Part shown: in pieces, positions 1 through 10,266 of the stretch
How the letters are laid out: every line of letters starts with the position of its first letter
Position numbering within the stretch: the stretch's first letter is position 1
Notes under the pieces: model-generated
Databases searched by the model: none
Seen by the model: only the letters and a program-made list of their open reading frames with translations
Told to the model about the DNA's origin: nothing
Made by a program: the position numbers and the translations under genes
Source of the DNA: Himantopus leucocephalus
Taxonomy: Eukaryota; Chordata; Aves; Charadriiformes; Recurvirostridae
NCBI GenBank assembly: GCA_003993805.1
Contig: RSEF01000004.1
Location: 75,861,670 to 75,925,669, forward strand
Direction: 5' to 3'
DNA length: 64,000 nucleotides

Positions 1-3000
1 AACTTGAGTAGTTTCTGATGGTTTGCTTTTTTGGAGGGTGGGGATGGTATTTAGTGATTGCTCAGCAATGATCTGTCCTTCTGAAAATGTGCTGTTGCTG
101 GAGTTGTTTGTGAACTTCAGATTGGCTCAGATTTATATAGATTTTTTTCTTGATTGCTGTCAATGTTTAATATGATTTGGGATCCATTTTCCCATATCCT
201 TTGTATAATTGTTATCTTCTGTTGATTGTATGCAGCTTTGTGAATCAGCTTTATATTTTGTATTATATATATTTTCAGTGGCTGTGTCAAGTTGATGGGG
301 TTTCAAGTTGATGATTTTAAAAATTATGTAGGACATTATACTTTTTTTTTCTTATACTGCGTCAGGAGCACAGCCAGTGGGGTAGCACAGGACTGAAGGG
401 GAAAGGACCTTGTAAGGCCACTTTGCGTGTGGAGAAACTGTAATGAACCCCCACGTGGAGAGTCTGAAGCGAGGACCTTTAGCCATGCGATAAGGCCCAC
501 TTGCTCTTTGGGTTTGAAGTGGGAATTGCCTACCATGCTTATAGAAAAATGTCAAGAGATGTTATTTGTTTGCCACTCTTTGCATGCCACTCTTCCCACA
601 AAGAGCAGTAGAAAACCTAAAAAGTTGATTTGGAGATTCATTTTGTGGTCCTCCTGATTTGTCCTTCCACCTATTAGCTTGACTAGTATGTGGCTGCTGA
701 TGTCTTAGAAATAGTGTCGTAGGTCTTTCCCATTCATTCGTAAAATGGATAATGTAAAGCAAAATCCAAAGCATCTTCCTATTTTTGTCTTACATTTGAA
801 CGTGAAGGATGCTTATTTATTAGTACCTATCTGAGCTTGTGATGTATACTATTTAAGTTGGATTTCTTAGATTTTTTGAGATGTTATAGTCATCAAAATG
901 ACACTTCTCTGGTGTGGTCGCTTTTCTCCGGCCTGGGAAGTAAATTAAACTATTTTGTGTGATTAAGTGGGGGACTTGTAGCTGTCGCTACCTGGTGGTT
1001 TAGCCAAAAAATAAAAAAAGAGAACAATTTTATTTTGGTATATTATAACAGGAATTATAAATTCTTAGAAAGCAGATAAACTGTATTTAAAATGAACCTT
1101 CTCTGTTAATGTGATTGTATCAGTTAACCTTTCCTGTCTTTTGTTTCCTTGTAGTGCAAAACAGTTGCACTGTGTTAACACTAAAGTGTTAAATTGTATA
1201 TATTGGTCAGTTGTCCTACTCAGGCATAAGTTAAAGCTTCTAAAGGTTACTTATCTAATAAAATCTGCATACAGCTGTCTGTAGTATTGTTGGGCTTTCT
1301 TAAAAGTGAATAGCTTTCTCTTTTGGTTTTGGGAGCAAGCTAGATCATCCAGCTTTGTCCAAAGCAAACATCCTGAGATTTTATTTTAGCATTTAGCCTT
1401 GTGGTCTATTCAGTAGCTTGTTTGCGTTTCTTTCTATTTTCCTGTATTTCTGCTATTGCCTAGAAAATTAGTTTAGAGAAATGCTTAACACTTCTTTTTT
1501 CTTTTTGCTAATGGGAGTTATTTCAAAGAAGTGCTAGTTTTTTTTCACTTTGAGCACGTCTTCTGTATTACTTAGTACTGAACTGACAGTTCAGGACTGT
1601 CCTGAAAAATTCAGAGATACTTTAAAAATAAAAGGCTTAGTGTTTCATATAAAGAAAATTGTTTTACAAATCTTTTTTTAGCTGTCAGTAGTATTTTTCA
1701 AATGCAACTTAGTTGTGCAGTAGAGGTGTTTGTGGAATAATGGTCTTTCAGCAATTTGCTGGAGGCTTACTTCTTTTTTTTTTTAAGGGAGGGATTTGAT
1801 TGTTCTAGACATTTTTGTTGTGAAAGTCTCACTGTCATGTAAATGGTTTTCTCATAGTCTTGATTCATTCAACCAGTTTGATTAATGGAAAGATTATGAA
1901 TTGCCTTGTCCATTTTAATACAAGTAGGTGGAAAATATCTTGAAATAGTGTTAGATTTTTTTATTGGTCTTTTTTGTTGTCATTCTTTCATACTGCAAAA
2001 AACTTTCTTCAGCTGAAGTGGAGAAAAGTAGAGGGTAGAAAAGCAGAAATATTCTTGCATGTTGGAAGAGTAATTTAAATATTATATGGGGTGGGGAGTG
2101 TGTATAAACTCTAGAGGCTCAGAAGGAATTTTCAGTATGCAAATGTGTAATCTTGGATTTATCTGAAAAGTTGAACTTGTATGCTTTTACTGAGATTTCA
2201 CTTTATCTGTGTATATTGGCCGTAAGTGTGGACAAATATTGGAACGAGTTGCCCAGAAATGTTGTGGAATGTCCATCCTTCAGATGGAGCTTACCTGAGC
2301 AACCTGATCTAATCAGAGCCACTTTTAGCAGTGTTTGGACTGATGAACGTCAGAGGTCCCTTCTAATGTAAATAGCCTATACTTTTGGTAGTTCAAAAGG
2401 CCAATCTATAACATGGAATATACATCTGTTAAATTCAGAGCTTAATTGAAACAAAAATGCTTAATTGTGGGTATAAAGTTAGTGTGTGCCTATGCTGCAA
2501 CTTAAATTCTTTGCAAACAAAAAAAGCCTCTTTCCCATCCTGTTTCAAGTTTAAATACAAAATGGCTTACAAATCTCAAGTGAAGAATGGGCTAACCTTA
2601 TGCTGATGAGTGGAGGGTAAATGTTCATTCTTTTGTGCTGTGAAATCCCACTGTTAAGAAAAATCAAGGTTATTTCTCTCAAACATGATACTGTTTCTTT
2701 GCAAGGGTCAATACTAAATCCTGTATTTCCTCTCATATTAGGGAAGGATCCACATTTTTTTAGCAATTTTGCATGAACTTAGGACCAGAGGAATTGTATG
2801 GCATTTTCCTCACTGGTGGGAACAAGGGGCAATGGTGGTGTCATTCCTCAGTGAAATATGTGACCCTTCTTGTTGAGATTACAAGCCTATCAGGCTAGAA
2901 TATAGCTTGTTTTTAACTGTTACGTTGAAGAAATATCATGTGGGTTTTTTGTATGTTAGAAGTTTTGTAATTATTTTATGAAGAGCATATATCTACTGTT

Positions 3001-3164
3001 ATGGGTGTGAGTTGTCAGCCAGTAGAGTACGGGTTACCCATTCAGGTCATGACAGAAGGTACATCACACTGATGCTATGGGGATTTGGTCATGCTTGTCA
3101 TTTTCTAAATGCTTTGAAGTGATTTACAGTGTATAGTAATAACTATGTTTATTCGTTTATGTAG
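1..3164 (+). other. RELL1: RELL1 intron 1 (3' portion)
   Basis: AT-rich sequence without coding exons upstream of the exon 2 acceptor. The short ORFs on both strands around 336-774 overlap one another and resemble nothing I recognise. Apart from a CR1 relic at 2228-2375, I see no structured element. Confidence 0.8.
2228..2375 (+). repeat. CR1 LINE 3'-end fragment (degenerate)
   Basis: The stretch reads like the CR1 3' region in the sense direction. It contains ATTGGAACGAGTTGCCCAGA, then a TTGTGGAATGTCCATCCTT segment, and later a GTTTGGACTGATGAACGTCA part followed by GAGGTCCCTTCTAA. The usual terminal octamer repeats are missing or decayed. It is about 20-25% diverged by eye and lies in RELL1 intron 1. 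Confidence 0.8.
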
Positions 3165-3407
3165 ATAATGGAGAGTTTCTCCAGGTTTTGTCAAGCTATG
3201 GCTTACAGACAACTACTTTGACAACTAAAACTGATGGCAGTGATGGCAAGGCTGAACACCTAGAGTATATTGCCTTTGCATTGGTTCCTGTTTTCTTCAT
3301 CATGGGTCTCTTGGGGATCCTCATCTGTCATGTCCTTAAGAAAAAAGGATATCGTTGTACAACAGAGGCTGAACAAGTAGAAGAAGAAAAACTTGATGAA
3401 AAAATAG
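3165..3407 (+). CDS. RELL1: RELL1 exon 2: ectodomain, transmembrane segment, start of cytoplasmic tail
   Basis: The acceptor is gtttatgtAG just before the exon and the donor is ATAG|GTAATC. The exon begins with the last two bases of a split codon (probably Asp). It encodes NGEFLQVLSSYG, a Thr-rich stretch, the membrane segment beginning EYIAFALVPVFFIMG, then KKKGYRCTTEAEQ and an acidic EEEKLDE run. The ectodomain is poorly conserved, while the membrane segment and the following 15 residues are nearly the vertebrate consensus. A run-on reading into the intron would stop within five codons, which supports the donor. Confidence 0.95.
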
Positions 3408-6400
3408 GTAATCAAGTCTAATAAACAACTTATTCTGTACGTTGCAACTACTATGGAATAACTTCTGTGAGGCTTCTCATTTCTCTGTCTATATTTGACA
3501 TCAAAACAACGTTAAGAAATATTTTTATTACCATTATATGTCTGTTGGGTTTTGATCTTTGCCAGTCAAAACTAGGAGTGTTCCAATTTCCCACGCAAGT
3601 CCTCTAACATCAATTAAGAGCTTGCAGAGGGATCAAAGTATCCAGTATATTTGTTTGCAACTATACACTGTAACTGGAGTCATCAGATTGCTTTTTTGCA
3701 TTCCATGTGCTGTTAGCAACAAAATATTATCCATAATTCTATCTGAGGAGTGACAAAAAGCTGCCTTTTAAAGCCTAAAATCTTAATTTTATGTTTAGCA
3801 ATCTTAATTTGTTCCTGTTGTACTGTAATTCTCATCTCCCCTCTCATTATAAAACCTAGCCTTTGGAGTGACTGTCTACATTGTGTTTTACGTAATATGT
3901 GCTGCTTATAAATTTTTCTTAACGATACCTTTGTTCTAATGTTTGTTCGTTTGTGCTCTTGTTTTTATGGTTCATTATTCCCCGTCTTCTCTTACTTGAA
4001 AAAAAAGAACTAAGAAAAGAGTGTTATCACTTGAGGAGGGCTTTAGTAATGCAGTATAGCATTTGGCTAAATAAATACAAGGGCCAAGTCACTTGTAAAT
4101 AGGTTGGGCCTCTTCCTTTCTCCCAATTAATTACTGTCGGTAGGTTCATAATAAGCGCAAATTACAGTGGCTCCCTGCTAAGGATAGAGCCATGGGGTGC
4201 AGTAATGATGTGTCAGTACGTTCTTAAGCAATTACTGCCTGGGGTGTGTACGCAGTGAGTGGGGCTGTCTGATCTGTTAGTTCACCTGCGTTGTAACAGC
4301 AAGGTGAGCCGTAATGAAAGGGGGACAACTTTTAGGTCTTTATTTGGGGTAGTAGCTGTGTCTAAGTTGCATTGCAAAGTTGTAGGTATGAAGATGAAGG
4401 GTGGGTACAGAAATGGGGAAGCCCCTAAATTACCACTTAGACAAATTTAGGGTCTTGTCTATCAAACTTGTCTCAATCCTGTGGGGTTTTTCATTTTTTT
4501 TTTTATAAAGCTAGTCATAACAATTATTAGGGAAGGGCAGAGCTGTGCCTCTTAGTTGTCCTATTTGTCTCCGTGATCTTTCTCTGCCTTCTGAGGTTAT
4601 TCTGGGGAAGCTCCCAGTATTGTTAATGGGTACAATCGATTCCAAAAGTGTTAAGTATAGTCATAAGGTTTCTTTTCTTAAATCCCTTGCTCCTGTAGTC
4701 ATATGACATTTTTTTTTAATTAAAAAAAATCAAATATTATGTCCTTGTAGCTGTGGTGAAAAGCATAAACCGAATCCTTCTTATACTAGAAGCTGGTAAT
4801 ACCTATTTTAAAATAGTCACTTGAGACAGTTTAATGAGTTCTTATTTGTTTTTTTTTTTCCTCTTTGTGGTTAGCATTAGAAATACTGCTCTCTTGTCTC
4901 TTTATGAGCTAGAGAAGGAATTTTGGTGTATGCTTGTGAAAATATTGAGTTTATTCAACTTTTAGATGAATATATTAGAGCCTATGTGTAGATTCTATAA
5001 ACTTGTGTTTATATTTTTTTCTGCATAAGGACTCAAAAGTCTCATCTAAGCTTTCTCTTCAAAGTGACAATAGATCATGTCTTTTTTTATGTAAGTTTTT
5101 CTGGTGTGTGTTTTTTGTTTTGGCTTGGTTTTTTGTTTGTTTTTACTTTGTTTTAAAATAAATCAGTTCTTGATTTGGAAGGCCAAGATATTGACAACAT
5201 ATTTATTTCCTTGCACAGAAATGAATGAAACTATACATGAGAATAGCGACACTGTGGGACAAATTGTTAACTACATTATGAAAAATGAAGGTATAGTATT
5301 GTGATATTGAAGTTATGAGCCTTTGTGATGGTGTTCTATAATGAATATGTTTTTTTCAGATATTCTGAAGTATGGTATGTTCATGTGTTTTCATTTAATA
5401 ACCATTTTGTACATACTTAACTCTTTGAGACTACCTTCAGAATGCAATAACTTCAAATAAAATAGGAAAGTTTATCAATTACCTGAAAATTATTTTTGTA
5501 TGGTAAGTTTGGTTCATGCACTTCTCAATATTTCAACTATTTTTGTGTTTGATTTTTTTTGTTCATGTTTTTGTTTTCTTTGTGAAGTGAAAGCTAAAGG
5601 TTGCTTTCTTAATGGCAGTGTTTAAAGCATGTGAAATATTTGTGTTTTGAGCAGATTAAACTTGTTGTCTTGAAGTGATTCCCGCAGCTGTTGTCTGATG
5701 AAGGGTTTGTGCATAACTGAGACAATAGGGTAGACTAGTGCTAATGTTGAATTTTGAACATGGTGTCTTCATGCGTTGTGTGTGCAAAGTAAAGGAAAAA
5801 GAAGATATGACTGAAAAAATAAAATCACACTTAAGTAGCCTATGGAGTGGTTGGTTTGTCCAGAATGTGTTTCTTCTACTGGGCAAATATTTAGGAGACT
5901 ACATGTTTTTATAGTATATGAACCTTTAGCCTTCTAATATACCATTTGTATAAAATGGAATTCTCCTAAGTATTGAACTTGCTTTAACTTCTTAATGAAG
6001 ACTAATTGTCTGGAAGAGCTGCATTTTTGGGTTGGGTTTGTTGTGTGGGGTGTTTTGTGTTGTCCCCCGCCCCTTAATAACTGTTAGAGCTTTGAGCTTG
6101 CGTATTTTTCCTCGAGATTAAGATTAGGTACCACGTGTGGTTTTTTTTAGAATATGTGAGCAGTTGGTAGTTCTTGGCTGATAACTAATTTGCATTTTGT
6201 GAGGCTCACTTAAACTGGTGTTTTTAATCTCAAGTTGCTTTGTACATGTGAGGTGATGATACTCCTGTGGTCAAATGGATGTTTTAAAATTTTCAGAGAT
6301 CTTGTTTGGGAGTGTTGTGCAGATGGCTATGTTATATGGCTTTTATTGGGGCAGACCTTTGAGTGCACTATGTAATTTTAGTAGCTCATGTTAAGAAAAT

Positions 6401-9400
6401 CCCATAGAGTTATATTAACATTTTTTGTAGAACTTTCTGTCATGCCTTTTTGGAGATATACATAATGCAGTCATCTTTCTTTTAGATGAAATTTCTCTGA
6501 GGACCTTTAATTTTGCTGTTTGTTTTTTCTAAAGTTAGAGCTGTACACTTTTGAAGAATTCTATTTATTCTCATTGCAGCAAATGCGGATGTGTTAAAGG
6601 CCATGGTAGCAGATAGCAGTGTCTTTGAACCTGAAAGGTAATTGCTCATCTTTTTAATGCATGTTTCCTGAGGCAACTAAAACTGTACACTTTAAAGGGT
6701 TTTATTTCCCGAGTTACCAGCTAAGAGGATGTTACTTCGATTTCCCTGTGGTGTCTGTGAGTCACTAAATCTTAATGTATGCTCTGAGTTAGTAACTGGC
6801 TCTTCTGGATATGTGTTCTAGCTGTGTAACACAGACTTACTGCTTTTTGGGCTAAAGATGTACAGAGGCTGCAAATACTTGTTTGCTTTAGGGTGAAGTT
6901 ACTTATAAGTTGTCTTAGTCCAAAGCTACTCTGACTTGAAAGAACAGAAGCACTTCTTTCATTTGTATGGATGCTAACTTAAAATAGGCATCTCTTTCTG
7001 TGTCTCCTTCTGGTTTACTTTTTTCTTTATAATTGTGGTAATAATATATTTTGTCTCACCTATGTCTTCTTTTTTTTTCACTACGCGCCTATTTGGAGAA
7101 TTATGTAGAGAAAGTCGTTTAGCCCTTGAGTTGCAGATGCATCATTTGTGTAGAAGTACTTATATCTGTACATAAATACCTTTAAACTATATCTTTACAA
7201 CTCTAAATACTCTTCGTATGTAGTCCTGTGTTCATATTCAAGGCAGAGAAGATGAAAGTTCAAGTAGTACTGTGTCACTAATAAAAGAAGTGGGAGTGTA
7301 TAGTTTTAGCAAAATAAATAGATGAGTATACAACCGCTTATTTCCTCTTTTAATGGTGAGAGGTTTGGTTATTTAACTCCTTTTGTAAGTCCAGCTTTTT
7401 TCTTCTCAAGTATAGGAATTATTTTTAAAATTTTGTGGTGCAGTAGAAATATTTGTTTCAGTTTTAACTCAATATTTTTGTGTAGGGATGTGTGGTATTA
7501 TTCTGGGGGTTTTAGACTTGTTTCAGTGATGAATTGAAGTACAAAAAGTAAGGGGAAGGGAAGAATGATTGTTTGTTCTCACATCATTTCTTGTCAGATA
7601 CTCCTAAAGCTTTCGTAACTCAAGCGCAAATCCACTATATTTCTTAGTAAGTTTGGTGCATGGTGCAATGCTTCCTAACAATAGGAATAGTAATGGCTAA
7701 GTAAAATCTGCACTTCTGCCACTTTAAGGCATCAGTTCCTGTCTTTGCGTCAGATGTTGAATGGATTCTATTTCCCTTATAGCATTCTCTTATTTATTTG
7801 AAGGCCATTAAATGTCTCCTGTCAATATTTTTGTTTTAAAAATAAGCATCCAAGTAACTCCAATCTCTTAATGGCATTTTTTATTTCTTTAATTTGTTCT
7901 TTCTGTTCTCCTTTGGAGTCTCTTCAGTTTGTTAGTATTTTTCTTGAAATAATATTTCTAAAACTGGATGGAACATTCAGCTGAGGCATGATTAATGCTG
8001 AGTAATGTAACTTTAGGTTCACAGGTTATACTCCTGTTATTTCCACTGTGAAATTTATCCTTTCTAAGCAACAATATCGTAATGATTCATGTACGGCTTG
8101 TGATCTTGACCTTCTTTTTCTGAAGAATGATAATCTGGCTAGTTGCTTTTTAATCTGGGTTTTGTAAAATTTTTCTGCTAAAGCACTGAAATTTGTGTTG
8201 TCCTTACATAAATCTCATTAAAAATACTGGATGTATTGTAGTATGTGTGAATGTGTCTTTTACACATGTGCTCTCCTCTGATCATCCTAGTTTCTCATCT
8301 TGTCCTCTACAAGTTACTGTGGATGACACAAATTAATGGGTACTTTAGCTATTCTTCTATTCCATTACCCAAGGAACTATTTAAAACATTGAGCATCATC
8401 AGGACAGAATACCCACATTTAGTATTTCTTTCCAGTTTCATAGTAAGCTACTGATATATAACTTTCTGGTATGTCTTTTTCTTATTTTTTTTTTTCAACA
8501 AGGTGTGCTGCCTTATGCTACAGTAATTTCACCTTTAATGCACTGAGCTCTAGCTTGCTTTAGGAGAATGTGTTGCAAGGCAGTGTCAAAATTGATGCTG
8601 AAGCCCAAAAAAGTACATCTGCTTTCTATCTGTGCTGTCTGCTTTTCTGTTTTAGAATAAAATTAAATTGATTTGATTAGACATTCTCAATAAATGCCTT
8701 TTGGTGGTCGTACTGCTTTTTCTTTCTTTCTACATACTTAAAAGCAGTTTTCTGAAGCTTAAGCTAAATGATCTGTTGATTTCTTTTCATGGTAGACACT
8801 TTAGTTTTGCCTCGGCCGTATTGTGGGACTATGCTCTCCTTCTGTGAGTTCTTAAAGATACTGTAACAATTCTGAAATACTTTCCATAGTTCTCCAAGTA
8901 TGAATTTAATCGGCTAATTAGATGTCTTCATCAGTATAAGCCCATGTAACCCGTTCTTTTCTATTTTAGCCTGATTTTTCTTTTTCATTTCCTTGCTCTT
9001 TGTGTTAGTTACCTTAACCACATGACTGCAGCTGAATTAATTTATGGAAGTGATTTTAACTGCAAAAATAGGATACTGGAGGGAACCTTAAATTAGACAT
9101 CCTCACAAATAAACGGTCCCTCAAAAAAATAGCTATTCACTTGGCATAACTGAAGGTTATATTTTATCCTTTTTTTCCTTTTTAAGAAACAAGATTTTGT
9201 AGTAAACATTAAATTTCTTTTATAATTTTTTCTACAGCCCTTTATCTCCTACCTCTCCTGGGAGTCCAACGAGTCCAGGGTCTCCTTTGTCACCTGGTGC
9301 TGTTCCATTTAAACACAGCTGCAAAGGCCATCACTTCCATACTGTGGGAGGAGTAGTAGAAAAGGATGTTTGTACTCGTTGTAGCCACAAACGATGGCAC

Positions 9401-10259
9401 CTTGTAAAGCCAGCTCATAAATCCAAAGAGCACAGAAGGAGTCGTCTTGGAGAAGTTACAGTCCTTTCTGTGGGAAGGTAAGACTTAGGTCATTTTATTG
9501 TATACCTTTCTTAAGGATGCTACAGTGGCCTGTGTTGCATCAGATATCCATTGAGTCTACTCTGTTTATAGAATCAGTGATTGTTTTTTGTAACCCTGTT
9601 ACTATTAGACTGAAGTTATTTCTGGAATAAGTAAATGTGACTTGGTTTTGGTTGGGTTTTTTTTAGAACTATGTAAATAGATGGGGCTTTACTGTGTGTA
9701 TAAATCCAAAGCTATTGTTCTATTGGTACTGGCTAAAAAGAAACAAGGATTGCACATTAATAAATGCCTCTGTTTCTGAATTTGATATTTCTCAAGTAAG
9801 TGTTAGCTATAGAAACCACTTCATTCTGTTTCATTATTTTTAATTCCCAGCTTACGTTGTAGTTGTCTTAGAAAATTAGTGTTCTAAGTAGTAGTATGCC
9901 ATCTGTGGATTCTGCTTTAAAACACAATTCCCTGAGAAAGTGCGATTCAGCAGTAGTAGTTATTAAAAGTACACGTAGGTAATAAGAAGAAAGATTGCTC
10001 TGAAGTGAAGCTGGGTCCGTGTGGGTGTCTGCTCTAATCTCTGGGGAAATACAACTGAATCTTTTTTGCTTACCTCAGATTTAGAGTCACAAAAGTGGAG
10101 CACAAATCAAATTCCAAAGAACGGAAAAGCCTGATGTCTGTTACTGGCGTGGAGAGTGTCAATGGTGATATGCCTGCAACGCCTGTGAAACAGGAAGCGA
10201 GCGAAGCATCTGCCACACCGGGGAAACAGGAGATACAAGAGAGGAGAAGCTCAGAGTAA
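3165..10259 (+). CDS. RELL1: RELL1, RELT-like protein 1 (5' partial; spliced)
   Basis: RELL1 is a small type I membrane protein of the RELT family, which family studies link to RELT binding, OSR1 kinase binding and stress or cell-death signalling. Five exons join in frame (3165-3407, 5219-5290, 6580-6637, 9238-9477, 10079-10259): 794 nt, meaning the last two bases of a split codon plus 263 sense codons and TAA. In order the protein has a short Thr/Ser-rich ectodomain remnant, one hydrophobic transmembrane segment (about residues 37-59 of the fragment), a basic stop-transfer KKKGYRC, an acidic stretch, the conserved NSDTVGQIVNYIMKNE block, a Ser/Pro/Thr-rich linker, a His/Cys-rich HTVGGVVEKDVCTRC block, GEVTVLSVGRFRV, and a hydrophilic tail. 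The RFRV tetrapeptide is the reported OSR1-docking type motif. The signal-peptide exon lies left of the window. Identity is from remembered vertebrate RELL1 and is close throughout; RELT and RELL2 fit less well. Confidence 0.96.
3408..5218 (+). other. RELL1: RELL1 intron 2
   Basis: A GT...AG intron of 1.8 kb between exons 2 and 3. It is AT-rich with T-runs and carries no coding exon or repeat that I can name. Confidence 0.85.
5219..5290 (+). CDS. RELL1: RELL1 exon 3: conserved DTVGQIVNYIMKNE block
   Basis: A 72-nt phase-preserving exon with acceptor ttgcacAG and donor GAAG|GTATAG. It encodes EMNETIHENSDTVGQIVNYI followed by MKNE. This block is a highly conserved part of the RELL1 cytoplasmic tail. 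The frame carries over from exon 2 (a one-base overhang, G|AA) and passes a one-base overhang to exon 4. Confidence 0.95.
5291..6579 (+). other. RELL1: RELL1 intron 3
   Basis: A GT...AG intron of 1.3 kb. Nothing recognisable is seen inside it. Confidence 0.85.
6580..6637 (+). CDS. RELL1: RELL1 exon 4: ADVLKAMVAD block
   Basis: A 58-nt exon with acceptor tcattgcAG and donor AAAG|GTAATT. It encodes ANADVLKAMVADSSVFEPE and two bases of the next Ser codon. It is too short for ORF scanning and was found from the conserved residues and the reading phase, which fits exons 3 and 5 exactly. Confidence 0.95.
6638..9237 (+). other. RELL1: RELL1 intron 4
   Basis: A GT...AG intron of 2.6 kb. It is largely occupied by an ancient antisense CR1/L3-type LINE (about 7750-8760); the remainder is featureless AT-rich sequence. 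Confidence 0.85.
7750..8760 (-). repeat. Ancient CR1/L3-type LINE, antisense in RELL1 intron 4
   Basis: Read on the + strand, this follows the antisense order of an amniote CR1/L3 consensus from memory. Landmarks are CTCCTTTGGAGTCTCTTCAG, then AAACTGGATGGAACATTCAG followed by CTGAGGCATGATTAATGCTG (7964-8003). Next come CCATTACCCAAGGAACTATT (about 8361-8380) and ACAGTAATTTCACC (8520-8533). Last are AGGAGAATGTGTTGCAAGGC with AGTGTCAAAATTGATGCTGAAG just after, then AATTAAATTGATTTGATTAG. The spacing of landmarks matches one continuous copy of about 1 kb (3'UTR and C-terminal reverse transcriptase region). All reading frames are broken. It is very diverged, so family assignment is approximate. Confidence 0.72.
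9238..9477 (+). CDS. RELL1: RELL1 exon 5: Ser/Pro/Thr linker and His/Cys-rich block
   Basis: A 240-nt exon with acceptor ttctacAG and donor GGAAG|GTAAGA. It encodes a proline-rich linker (SPLSPTSPGSPTSPGSPLSP) with many SP/TP sites. A His/Cys-rich segment follows, with CKGHHFHTVGGVVE, CTRCSHKRWH and GEVTVLSVG. The Cys/His spacing resembles a small metal-binding knuckle, but no structural claim can be made from sequence alone. The last codon is split AG|A within the RFRV motif. Confidence 0.95.
9478..10078 (+). other. RELL1: RELL1 intron 5
   Basis: A GT...AG intron of 0.6 kb splitting the Arg codon of the RFRV motif. Nothing else is seen. Confidence 0.85.
10079..10259 (+). CDS. RELL1: RELL1 exon 6: RFRV motif and C-terminus with stop codon
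   Basis: The acceptor is ttacctcAG. The exon encodes FRVTKVEHKSNSKERKSL, then MSVTGVESVNGDMPATPVK, and a tail ending ERRSSE followed by TAA at 10257-10259. The RFRV docking motif is rebuilt across the exon 5/6 junction. The tail is longer than the human one as I remember it (human ends soon after PATPVK) and contains two related decapeptides of the form ATPxKQExxE. The transcribed exon probably ends at 10266, with donor CTGCAG|GTATTA seven bases after the stop. Confidence 0.93.
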
Positions 10260-10266
10260 ACTGCAG

